Shown here one piece after another: positions 6,368 through 12,142 of a stretch of 17,766 bases of DNA. Both the position numbers and the translations under genes were made by a program. Position 1 is the stretch's first letter; the number at the start of each line of letters is the position of its first letter. The stretch comes from Thermoplasmatota archaeon (lineage in GTDB: Archaea; Thermoplasmatota; E2; DHVEG-1). The notes under the pieces were generated by a model, which worked only from the letters and a program-made list of their open reading frames with translations, ran no database searches and was not told where the DNA came from. The DNA lies in contig JAUWYM010000001.1 of NCBI GenBank assembly GCA_030615845.1, positions 1 through 17,766 of the forward strand, in the 5' to 3' direction.

Positions 6368-6545
6368 TACTCCAAAGTCTCCGTCACTTTATATAGTATA
6401 CACTCTAAATTTAAATGATTTTTAGAGTGCGTTATTTAAATACCCACGTATTTTTGGAGTGTTCTTTCGTAATGCCCTTCGGAAGTTTCTTAACAATCTG
6501 ATCTTTCCATTTCCCATTTTCTTTAATTTCCTTGCAAATATACCA
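6368..6545. repeat. duplicated block, copy 1, with nested palindromes
   Basis: Nearly the same sequence recurs at 7397-7575. It contains an inner palindrome CACTCTAAA (6401-6409)/TTTAGAGTG (6421-6429), nested inside an outer pair ACTCCAAA (6369-6376)/TTTGGAGT (6453-6460). A TATA-like CTTTATATAGTA (6387-6398) lies between the left arms. On the minus strand the rest encodes a conserved peptide (IKENGKWKDQIVKKLPKGIT). Several differences between copies are synonymous there, so the minus strand was coding. Confidence 0.75.
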
Positions 6546-6895
6546 AAAATCTTTGCCAATATATTTTCTAAAGATGTTTAAGTGCCGATTGAACTAATGC
6601 CTCCCTTAACCTGTCATTCTCTACACGTGAAAACATAATTAAATTGCGGTTGGGAAATGACGACATGTCGTCATTTCGTAATATGTCTTTTAACCGTGAA
6701 TATATGGGTCTGATATCTTCGACAAGTTGTCTACTAAATCCACCGCCAAGCCTTCCTATCTCCTCCTGCGAATGTTCCCCATGCTTCCCCTTTTCATAGA
6801 GACCAAAAATATCCTCCCACGCCCTGCTTACCTCAAAATAATTTATACCGCCTTATCTTGCCCTCTATTTTTTCTATATTTTCACCATCCTTCAT
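6432..6895 (-). pseudogene. broken partner gene of the upstream AbrB
   Basis: The ATG at 6895 overlaps the abrB stop (ATGA), the layout of an antitoxin- or regulator-type pair. The first frame (MKDGENIEKIEGKIRRYKLF) meets a TGA after 20 codons. The neighbouring frame carries on with VSRAWEDIFGLYEKGKHGEH, GGGFSRQLVEDIRPIYSRLK and LREALVQSALKHL to a TAG at 6568. A second shift leads into RKYIGKDFWYICKEIKENGK and ends PKGITKEHSK...K at 6432. At least two indels therefore separate it from an intact gene of about 150 residues. The family is unknown to me; the middle part is helical. Confidence 0.5.
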
Positions 6896-7044
6896 CCATT
6901 CACCCTCTTGATTTTGAACTCTCCATAACCGATGGGGGATATCTCCAGATAGTCACCTTCGTTTAAATCGTGCATATCACATACTGGTTTTGGGATACTA
7001 ATGACTAGAGCTCCCCCAACTTTTCGGAGTTTACGTTTCAACAT
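6892..7044 (-). CDS. AbrB/MazE-type DNA-binding protein (copy 1)
   Basis: The 50-residue protein MLKRKLRKVGGALVISIPKP continues VCDMHDLNEGDYLEISPIG and ends FKIKRVNG. This is the complete swapped-hairpin AbrB domain: basic strand, GGALVISIPK turn, acidic loop before the GDYLEI strand. Such proteins dimerise and bind operator DNA, often their own, and commonly act as antitoxins or regulators. The stop overlaps the start of a now broken downstream gene. The promoter region just upstream carries two ATACT...AGTAT dyads (7044-7095), candidate self-binding sites. Confidence 0.85.
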   Translation of the reverse strand: MLKRKLRKVGGALVISIPKPVCDMHDLNEGDYLEISPIGYGEFKIKRVNG

Positions 7045-7095
7045 ATACTAAATAGTATAACTTATTAGTATTTAAGGGTATACTATTTTGAGTAT
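7044..7095 (-). promoter_or_regulatory. promoter/operator of abrB copy 1
   Basis: Two dyads with the same 5-bp arms flank a TATA-like CTTAAATACT (minus strand): ATACTAAATAGTAT adjoining the start codon, and ATACTATTTTGAGTAT about 30 bases further up. Their position at the start and upstream of the TATA suggests autorepression by AbrB. This is inferred from symmetry only. Confidence 0.45.
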
Positions 7096-7134
7096 TACTT
7101 CTGTTATAGAAACAATTATTTTTACGAATTAATA

Positions 7135-7208
7135 GCTTTAATAGATATTAGTAATACAGAAATCTGTAAAACTAATAAAACCACTGATAAAAGGAGAGAA
7201 TTGACAAA
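7135..7208 (+). pseudogene. fragment of a second ParB-methyltransferase gene (a)
   Basis: Bases 7171-7208 match 337-374 of the fusion gene at 37 of 38 positions, encoding TNKTxDKRRELT. The match extends left with lower identity: DISNTEICKTNKT against DINNMQMHNTNKT. No flanking methyltransferase sequence follows; the hairpin units begin immediately. It is a remnant of a paralogue or of an earlier copy of the element. Confidence 0.7.
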
Positions 7209-7390
7209 TGTTTAATAAGTTCGACTCCGAACAAATTAAACTTTTTTTCTAAACAGTCAATCATTAGTGAAATTGTCGGAAAGTTCGATACCGAACAAAT
7301 CGACACTTTTTTCGAAAAAGGCAACCATTAGTAAAATTACAAAAAAAACTGGGACCGGTGAAATTTGTAATTTTTTCAAAACAGGCAAGA
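7199..7390. repeat. three tandem ~64-bp hairpin units
   Basis: Units run approximately 7199-7262, 7263-7326 and 7327-7390. Each has a variable lower stem (GTTTAAT/ATTAAAC; TGTCG/CGACA; AAAATTACAAA/TTTGTAATTTT), an upper stem with a 4-base loop (GTTCG-ACTC-CGAAC; GTTCG-ATAC-CGAAC; ACTG-GGAC-CGGT), then a T-run and a shared AAA..GGCAA edge, followed by ATTAGTRAAATT opening the next unit. Each also reads as a related 21-residue peptide of pattern ISxIxxKxxTxxIxxFFxxG, with frame breaks between units. Confidence 0.7.
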
Positions 7391-7396
7391 ATGTCA

Positions 7397-7575
7397 TACT
7401 CCAAATTCCCCTTCACTTTATATAGTACACACTCTAAATTTAAATGATTTTTAGAGTGTGTTATTTAAATACTCATGTATTTTGTAGAGTGTTCTTTCGT
7501 AATACCCTTCGGAAGTTTCTTAACAATCTGATGTTTCCATTTTCCATTTTCTTTAATTTTTTTGCAGATATAATA
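7397..7575. repeat. duplicated block, copy 2
   Basis: Second copy of the 6368-6545 block. It keeps the inner palindrome exactly (CACTCTAAA 7430-7438, TTTAGAGTG 7450-7458) and the left outer arm ACTCCAAA (7398-7405). The right outer arm has changed (TTTGTAGAGTG, 7481-7491). The copy begins right after the third hairpin unit. Similarity to copy 1 ends abruptly near 7575, where the minus-strand peptide changes N-terminus. Confidence 0.75.
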
Positions 7576-7623
7576 ATCAGTTCCATCTAAGCGTTTGACC
7601 GGGTTTAAATAAACTATGTTCAA
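7465..7623 (-). CDS. 52-residue ORF sharing the duplicated C-terminal module
   Basis: From a TTG at 7623 (preceded by GGGGTGG, with TTTAAATAG about 23-31 bases upstream) the frame reads NIVYLNPVKRLDGTDYYICK, then KIKENGKWKHQIVKKLPKGI, then TKEHSTKYMSI. The last 35 residues match the tail of the broken 6432-6895 gene. The shape (NPVKR...YYxxKxxxENGKxKxQxVKKLP) recalls short YY-type modules in archaeal mobile-element proteins, but I cannot name a family. TTG start and small size make it uncertain; it may be a remnant. Confidence 0.4.
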   Translation of the reverse strand: MNIVYLNPVKRLDGTDYYICKKIKENGKWKHQIVKKLPKGITKEHSTKYMSI

Positions 7624-7775
7624 CCACCCCAGTTACTATTTAAACAGATTGGTCTACAATCAACCATCTTGTTGACTATTTTATTTATATACTCATTTAG
7701 TTTGTTGACATAATTCATGTTTCTTTTTCCCTTCTCACTTTTTCAACTTCATTACAAAATATAGAATGGTCATAA

Positions 7776-7958
7776 CAAGAAATCGCTAAGGCTGTTGTTC
7801 GTGCTGGATATGAAAAAGAATATACACAACAGTCTGTCAATAAAGTTTTACAACTATTTTCAAAATTGAAAAAAGTTGTAATTTTACAATTTGAGAGTAA
7901 AAAACCAATTCCTGACACTTTTTTCGAAACAGGCAAGAAGATATCAGATTATTATTAA
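7776..7958 (+). pseudogene. winged-helix-like remnant fused to a hairpin-unit end
   Basis: An open stretch bounded by stops encodes QEIAKAVVRAGYEKEYTQQS then VNKVLQLFSKLKKVVIL, a plausible DNA-binding helical domain (QEIAKAVVRAG...TQQSVNKVL). It continues into DTFFETGKK, the terminal part of the 64-bp units. There is no start codon in frame before a TAA at 7773. The DNA also forms a hairpin around 7850-7900 (ACAACT/AGTTGT outside TTTTCAA/TTGAAAA). Probably a gene fragment created by rearrangement. Confidence 0.4.
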
Positions 7959-8039
7959 TCTCTATGCAATGGATGGAAAAACAGATAAACTCAAATTAGA
8001 AAAGGATATCATTAAAAATCAAAGAAAAAGGTTCGAATA
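7945..8039 (+). pseudogene. fragment of a second ParB-methyltransferase gene (b)
   Basis: Bases 7945-7982 match 211-248 of the fusion gene at 35 of 38 positions, encoding QIIINLYAMDGKT. The frame then leaves the family sequence (DKLKLEKDIIKNQRKRFE) and stops at 8037-8039. This piece corresponds to the region just before the first HTH, while fragment (a) comes from after it. In this window the two pieces are in reversed order and separated by about 740 bases. Confidence 0.65.
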
Positions 8040-8044
8040 AATAG

Positions 8045-8206
8045 ATTGATGTACCTATTCTAGTCCATGATATTCTCCGTGAAGATGGTGAAGATGAAGA
8101 AGTAATAGATAATCTTATGGGACATCAGCCAAGAGATGCAAAAGAGCTCTATGGAGTTATTGATTGGGAATACAAACAGGAAATAGTTGATAAGGTGTTT
8201 GAATGA
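8045..8206 (+). pseudogene. C-terminal remnant of a tyrosine recombinase/integrase
   Basis: The frame encodes IDVPILVHDILREDGEDEEV then IDNLMGHQPRDAKELYG and ends DWEYKQEIVDKVFE. The segment G-x4-VI-x2-LMGH-x8-Y reproduces the spacing of box II in tyrosine recombinases (G-x4-VIQELLGH-x8-Y). It includes the conserved His of LGH and a Tyr nine residues later in the position of the nucleophile. The catalytic Arg-His part of the domain is missing, and a TAG precedes the frame. It marks a lost integrase and hence an integration event. Confidence 0.55.
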
Positions 8207-8551
8207 ATGATGTTTATGAAGAAATATCGCTTGAGTTTATATGAAGGCATTGTACTTTTAGGGCAATCGATTTTGGGGGCAAACAACAATACTTTCATAA
8301 ATTGCGTGTTCTACAATTATTGTGATGGTGTTGAATTACAATATAGTTCAAATAATATTTTCATAAATTGCAGGTTTCTGAATAATTATCATGCAGGGAT
8401 TGATGGAATAAAAGACAATAACAACAACAATTCCTTTTTTTCATGTGAGTTTGTGGATAACATAATGGGGGCATATTTTAGCCGGTCAAAAAATAACAAG
8501 TTTGTAAATTGTACTTTTTTAGATAATGATATAGATATGATGGAGAGATAG
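8207..8551 (+). pseudogene. beta-helix (NosD/PbH1-type) fragment
   Basis: About 90 residues of right-handed beta-helix coils are present: NNNTFINCVFYNYCDGVELQ, SSNNIFINCRFLNN, NNNSFFSCEFVDNIMGAYFS, NNKFVNCTFLDND. The Asn/Phe/Cys periodicity of about 22 residues is typical of surface or carbohydrate-binding PbH1 repeats. There is no signal peptide. The first 24 residues (MMFMKKYRLSLYEGIVLLGQ...) do not fit the repeat, and no capping region follows. It is likely an internal piece of a larger surface protein joined behind the integrase remnant. A short genuine protein cannot be excluded. Confidence 0.5.
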
Positions 8552-8696
8552 TTCCTAGTAAAAATAATTACTATCAATGCAATCGTAAATAAAAATAAAT
8601 CCATGCTAATCATTAGTTGATAACCATTATCACGATATGTGGGTTAAGACTATGCGATTGAATTGGTTGATCTACTATTTTATATTCATGGCCGCG

Positions 8697-8721
8697 GTAA
8701 TTTCGATCGTAGCGATATTAC
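8697..8721 (-). terminator. hairpin overlapping the abrB copy 2 stop codon
   Basis: GTAAT-t-TCG (8697-8705) pairs with CGA-t-ATTAC (8713-8721) around a 7-base loop. The stem includes the TAA of the minus-strand gene. There is no T-run after it on the minus strand, so it may act on mRNA stability rather than termination. Confidence 0.3.
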
Positions 8722-8864
8722 GACATCTTTCTCAGTCTTAGTTCACCAACACCGATTGGTTCTATGCTCAGGTTATCTCCAGCTTTGAAGTTATAGAGAT
8801 CGCATACTTGCTTCGGGATAGTGATCACCAAACTCCCCGAAATCTTACGTAATTTCCGTTCCAT
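8718..8864 (-). CDS. AbrB/MazE-type DNA-binding protein (copy 2)
   Basis: The 48-residue protein MERKLRKISGSLVITIPKQV continues CDLYNFKAGDNLSIEPIGVG and ends ELRLRKMS. It is a full swapped-hairpin AbrB domain and a clear paralogue of the 6892-7044 protein (shared KLRKxxGxLVIxIPKxVCDxxxxxxGDxLxIxPIGxGE). No coupled partner follows; the next 100 bases on this strand are closed by stops. Upstream, the sequence has CCATAT repeats and the palindrome CCATATGG (8873-8880), a possible operator shared with divergent alaX. Confidence 0.85.
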   Translation of the reverse strand: MERKLRKISGSLVITIPKQVCDLYNFKAGDNLSIEPIGVGELRLRKMS

Positions 8865-8895
8865 ATAGAAAACCATATGGAAATACATATAAAGT
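8861..8895. promoter_or_regulatory. divergent promoter region abrB2 / alaX
   Basis: CATATAAAG (8885-8893) is the TATA box for alaX, centred about 30 bases before its ATG at 8919. CCATATAG (8861-8868) and the palindrome CCATATGG (8873-8880) repeat the same core and lie at the abrB start, so AbrB could control both directions. Operator function is inferred. Confidence 0.4.
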
Positions 8896-8918
8896 TTAAT
8901 ATTATTTGCGGTGGTTAT

Positions 8919-9638
8919 ATGGGTTTGGTTACAAAAAAAGTGTGGCTTTTCGATAATTATATCAAAGAATTTGATGCGATAGTCATCAAGAATAAAAAAG
9001 ATTATGTTTGTCTTGACAAGTCAGCATTTTATCCTGTTGGCGGTGGACAGCCATCAGATATAGGTGTTTTGAAATGGGAACGCAAGGAATCTGAGATAAA
9101 GGAAATTGTTAAGAAGGGAAATGCAATAAAACATATTCTCTCTGGGGAAAAACCTCTTGTTGGTACGAAGGTTCATGGAATTATTGATTGGGATGTACGT
9201 TATCAACATATGAAGATGCATACTGCTCAGCATATAATTTCAGGCGTGATTTTTGATGAGTACAATGCACGGACTGTTGGAAATCAGATCCATGCAGAGT
9301 CTTCTCGAGTAGATTTTTATCCGATACGTTTTTCAGAAAATGATTTGGAATTTATTGAAAGAAAGTTCAACGAAATCGCCAAACAAAATCTGTCCATTAA
9401 AATTTATGAAGAGGATCGTAAGCATTTGGAGAAAAGAGTTGATCAACAACGATGTAACCTTGACTTACTGCCAAAGTTTGTTACAACACTTAGAATTATT
9501 GAAATTGAAGGCTTTGATGTTTGTCCTTGTGCTGGAACGCATGTAAAAAATACAAGTGAGTTATCAACAATTCAAATAATTAAGAAAGAAAGTAAGGGAA
9601 AGAAAAGAGAGAGGATCGTTTATACGCTTCTTCCATAA
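8919..9638 (+). CDS. alaX: AlaX-type alanyl-tRNA editing protein
   Basis: A 239-residue stand-alone editing domain that hydrolyses Ser- or Gly-tRNA(Ala) formed by mistake. The zinc-site residues are in place: H101 and H105 (HTAQH), C204 and H208 (CAGTH). The N-terminal glycine-rich motif YPVGGGQPSDIG (38-49) marks the AlaX-M-type form. Start choice: a frame with an ATG at 8877 exists, but the TATA box lies inside that extension. The ATG at 8919 with GGTGG before it is therefore the real start, giving the normal N-terminus. Chromosomal housekeeping gene; it marks the right edge of the decayed region. Confidence 0.92.
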   Translation: MGLVTKKVWLFDNYIKEFDAIVIKNKKDYVCLDKSAFYPVGGGQPSDIGVLKWERKESEIKEIVKKGNAIKHILSGEKPLVGTKVHGIIDWDVRYQHMKMHTAQHIISGVIFDEYNARTVGNQIHAESSRVDFYPIRFSENDLEFIERKFNEIAKQNLSIKIYEEDRKHLEKRVDQQRCNLDLLPKFVTTLRIIEIEGFDVCPCAGTHVKNTSELSTIQIIKKESKGKKRERIVYTLLP

Positions 9639-9654
9639 CTTTCTTTAGTGGTAT

Positions 9655-10122
9655 CTAAAATATCTTTGGTACAAGTCTCCATGGGACTTTTTTCATGTAT
9701 TTTTTGTATTCTTTGCTGTATTGTTTTTTTAGGAGTTTTTCTTCGTCTAAGATGCTCCATATCATTATTGGTATTGCAATGATTGCGATTGCGAGTGCAA
9801 AGAGGGAGTAAAAGAACATGGCTAATCCGAAACCAATTATAAGGAGTGAGGTATAATGTGGGTGTCTGATATATTGGAAAATGCCTGTTGTTATGAGTTG
9901 TCCTTTGTATGTTTTATGCCAGAATCTCTCCCATTTGAAATATATATAGGTTCCTATAAGAAAAATAATTATTCCAACCGTTATGGTTGTAATTTTTTCT
10001 GTTGATATTTCCCAGACGCCAGCTATTGCTGTTAAAGGTCCTGTAAGTATGATGAGTAAGAGTGGGGCATAGTGTACTATAAAAAGAGCTCGTAGTTCTT
10101 TTGGTAGTTTGTAGTGTAGCAT
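9655..10122 (-). CDS. membrane methyltransferase, isoprenylcysteine carboxyl methyltransferase-like
   Basis: 155 residues with hydrophobic segments at about 13-36, 46-62 and 93-125. The motif ITTGIFQYIRHPHYTS (77-92) is the SAM-binding RHPxYxS signature of the ICMT/PEMT-like membrane methyltransferase family, with the usual paired Glu 127-128 (EEKLLKKQYSKEYKKYMKKV) near the C-terminus. The substrate cannot be read from sequence; members methylate lipids, isoprenylcysteines or small thiols. It starts 6 bases after the stop of the KaiC-like gene and is very likely co-transcribed with it. Convergent with alaX. Confidence 0.85.
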   Translation of the reverse strand: MLHYKLPKELRALFIVHYAPLLLIILTGPLTAIAGVWEISTEKITTITVGIIIFLIGTYIYFKWERFWHKTYKGQLITTGIFQYIRHPHYTSLLIIGFGLAMFFYSLFALAIAIIAIPIMIWSILDEEKLLKKQYSKEYKKYMKKVPWRLVPKIF

Positions 10123-10128
10123 GATCTT

Positions 10129-10938
10129 TTAAATGATTTTTATTCCGCCGTATCCAATTTCGATGTCTTGTGGTTTTAGTGTGTGTTTTGTGCTTCTCAT
10201 TTTCATTATTGAAAGTTTTCTTCTATCCATTGTTGAGTCATAGTTGAGAAATATGACGGCATCTGCTAAGAATTCTGAAAGTCCATCTCTTGATAGGTTA
10301 CTGGAACCGTGTAGCAATTCTGATGTGACAAGGGATGTGCAGTTTGATGTTTCTAAAGCATTCATTATGTAATGGAGATGCAGTCTTCGTATGGGAAAGT
10401 TTGTTCCAGCAGTGAATTCTTCAGGGCCGATGATGTTGATGTTATTAGCGATCTCTTGGTTTTTTATGTAGATGGGCATCTCTGAGAGGGGTGTGATGGA
10501 ATCAAGGACGATTCTTTCGTAATCTCCTGATAATATCTCGTTGGTCATTGTCTCATAAATGAGTTTTTTGTTGATGTTGAGGAAAAGAAATTTTATCTGT
10601 CCACGGTCTATTGCTGGTTGAAAGTTTATCCCTAATTCTTCCATTTGTGTTAGGAGTCCTTCTACTTTTTTGTCAAGCGTTAGAAATAGGCATCTGTCTC
10701 CTTCGTCTACGCCTTTGTACAGGAATTGGCTGCATAGTATGCTTTTTCCGCTTCCTGGGGGGCCGGATACAAGTGTTGTGGATCCTTTTGGTATGCCTCC
10801 TGCAATTAGTTCGTCTAGGCCAGGTACGCCTGTTGTTACTCTTTTTATTTTACTTGCTGTGGTTTTATGTTCAGATTGAATTAATGGCATGAAGAGACCA
10901 TATGTACTAGCGTGTATAATTATTTTGCTTATGTTCAT
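10129..10938 (-). CDS. KaiC/RAD55-like ATPase (A)
   Basis: Single RecA-type domain. Walker A GPPGSGKS at 59-66 and Walker B RIVLDS at 142-147, with GVPGLDELIAGGIPKG (37-52) as the family's leading motif. After the third strand the usual KaiC glutamate pair (FEE) is replaced by TLDK (88-91), which may lower ATPase activity. The C-terminal core LSEFLADAVIFLNY is typical. M17 is an alternative start that would remove a non-conserved leader. In archaea such proteins often act as regulators or partners of signalling and motility systems; the partner here is unknown. First gene of an operon with the membrane methyltransferase. Confidence 0.88.
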   Translation of the reverse strand: MNISKIIIHASTYGLFMPLIQSEHKTTASKIKRVTTGVPGLDELIAGGIPKGSTTLVSGPPGSGKSILCSQFLYKGVDEGDRCLFLTLDKKVEGLLTQMEELGINFQPAIDRGQIKFLFLNINKKLIYETMTNEILSGDYERIVLDSITPLSEMPIYIKNQEIANNINIIGPEEFTAGTNFPIRRLHLHYIMNALETSNCTSLVTSELLHGSSNLSRDGLSEFLADAVIFLNYDSTMDRRKLSIMKMRSTKHTLKPQDIEIGYGGIKII

Positions 10939-10968
10939 TTAATTTTTGCAGTTTTTTGTGTCATGTTT

Positions 10969-11034
10969 TTTACAAGTATATTAACTTTTATGGAAATATT
11001 TATATATTTATAGATTTAAATATATACTTGTAAA
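10969..11034. promoter_or_regulatory. mirrored divergent promoters
   Basis: TTTACAAGTATAT (10969-10981) and ATATACTTGTAAA (11022-11034) are exact reverse complements, 40 bp apart. Each lies at TATA-box distance from the gene it faces: KaiC-like A to the left and the 75-residue protein to the right. A 12-of-13 copy, ATATACTTTTAAA, sits at 15163-15175 before the paralogue of the small protein. The motif may be a TATA element, a regulator site, or both. Confidence 0.55.
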
Positions 11035-11052
11035 GGATAACGACGTGTTACC

Positions 11053-11280
11053 ATGCTTAGGAAAAACACAAAAATCTGGATATGGGTTCAAAACAACAGA
11101 TTACTAAAAGCAGTATCTAATCAAGATACTGGAACACTAACCATCTACGACGAACGTGATAACATCCTATTGAAAAGAACCGGACTTACAAGACAACAAG
11201 TAAAAAAGATAGAAATATGCCTATCATCTCAACGCGTCAAACGAATAGATGATCACAGAGAACCATTTACCTACATATAA
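11053..11280 (+). CDS. 75-residue hypothetical protein (paralogue of 15220-15474)
   Basis: The sequence MLRKNTKIWIWVQNNRLLKA continues VSNQDTGTLTIYDERDNILL and then KRTGLTRQQVKKIEICL. It is a beta-hairpin-rich N-terminus followed by a helix, with no family I can name. It aligns along its length with the 15220-15474 protein (IWxW, SNxDxGT, LxKTxLxRxQV). It sits at TATA distance from a strong promoter mirrored toward a KaiC-like ATPase, and its 3' end converges on a second KaiC-like gene. A regulatory partner of these ATPases is a reasonable guess only. Confidence 0.7.
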   Translation: MLRKNTKIWIWVQNNRLLKAVSNQDTGTLTIYDERDNILLKRTGLTRQQVKKIEICLSSQRVKRIDDHREPFTYI

Positions 11281-11305
11281 TACTATAATAATTGAATAAA
11301 AATTT

Positions 11306-12100
11306 TTACTTTTCTTGAAGAACAATCTGTCGTTCTGGATAAATTTTAATACCGTCACTTGCAATTTCCATAGCAAATATCTTCTTCTGATGATTCGAAT
11401 ATCTCATCTTAAGAACCTCTAGTGCATTCTCCCGTTTATCCCCTCTCTGAATATTATACAAAACAATAATCCCATCCGCCAAAAACTCTTCAATTCCTGT
11501 ATCACTAAAGCGTGTCGGCATCGGTTCTGTTTCAGTAACTAAAAACGATGTCGCACCTGTCTCTTCAAAAAAATTAAACAACTGCTGAAGATACACCCTG
11601 TAATTTTTTTCTTTTGTGATAGATGCAGAAATAATAGCCGTCAACGAGTCCACGACAATTACTTCCGGATGAAACTCTCTTGGTATGATCAGAGGCTTTA
11701 TTTTATATGATAACTCTGTTGCTGAACCTGATCCACTAACTGATCCAAACTTCATTCTCAATATGTCAAGCGGGTTGACTTTTTGGATTAAAAAACGCCC
11801 CTCATCAATATATTTTCTTACATCCCAACCAAAGACATTCATGCTTTTTTCAATTCGATTGATACTCTCCTCAAAACTTACATACATGCAGTTTTTTCCT
11901 CTTGAGACAAGATTATAGCATATCTGTCTACAAAACGTACTTTTACCAGTACCCGTTCCCCCTGCAACCAAAACAGAATTTCCTTTAGGAATTCCTCCTT
12001 CTGCAAATAAATCGTCAAATCCCTGAACATCGGTTTTAAGGATTCCTCCTTCGTCTCTTTTTTCAAAGTTGTTCTCATCCATTTTAAACAGCTCTCTCAT
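11306..12100 (-). CDS. KaiC/RAD55-like ATPase (B)
   Basis: 264 residues from the ATG at 12100 (a TTG lies one codon earlier; M7, MDENNF, is another option). RecA-type domain with Walker A GGTGTGKS (47-54), the KaiC catalytic glutamate pair in SFEES (77-78 are EE) and Walker B VIVVDS (147-152). FGWDVRKYIDEGRFLI (90-105) is classic for KaiC-like proteins. Unlike ATPase A it keeps the full catalytic set. It follows the pilin-like gene by 42 bases on the same strand, so it may serve the surface-structure set, as FlaH-like ATPases do, but it is not FlaH by sequence. Confidence 0.88.
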   Translation of the reverse strand: MRELFKMDENNFEKRDEGGILKTDVQGFDDLFAEGGIPKGNSVLVAGGTGTGKSTFCRQICYNLVSRGKNCMYVSFEESINRIEKSMNVFGWDVRKYIDEGRFLIQKVNPLDILRMKFGSVSGSGSATELSYKIKPLIIPREFHPEVIVVDSLTAIISASITKEKNYRVYLQQLFNFFEETGATSFLVTETEPMPTRFSDTGIEEFLADGIIVLYNIQRGDKRENALEVLKMRYSNHQKKIFAMEIASDGIKIYPERQIVLQEK

Positions 12101-12142
12101 CAAGAGATTATATTATATCCAAATAAATTGTAACAGCATCTC

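Noticed and set aside
6401..6545. Plus-strand small ORF starting in the duplicated block
   Set aside because: The plus frames of the two copies diverge by indels and are not conserved, whereas the minus frame keeps its peptide with synonymous changes.
6727..6966. 79-residue + strand reading frame
   Set aside because: It lies opposite the AbrB gene and its broken partner, both of which have clear family or overlap evidence. Its composition is that of an antisense frame.
7199..7390. CRISPR-like array (period 64, shared edges, variable middles)
   Set aside because: The variable parts are themselves related palindromes with a common layout, not unrelated spacers. There are only three units and no cas gene in the window.
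7715..7936. 73-residue minus-strand frame
   Set aside because: The opposite strand encodes a more protein-like HTH segment and the known hairpin-unit peptide. The minus frame is Cys/Ser/Phe-rich, as antisense frames are.
8877..8918. N-terminal extension of AlaX from an upstream ATG
   Set aside because: The TATA box lies within this stretch, and the family N-terminus begins at the later ATG, which has GGTGG before it.
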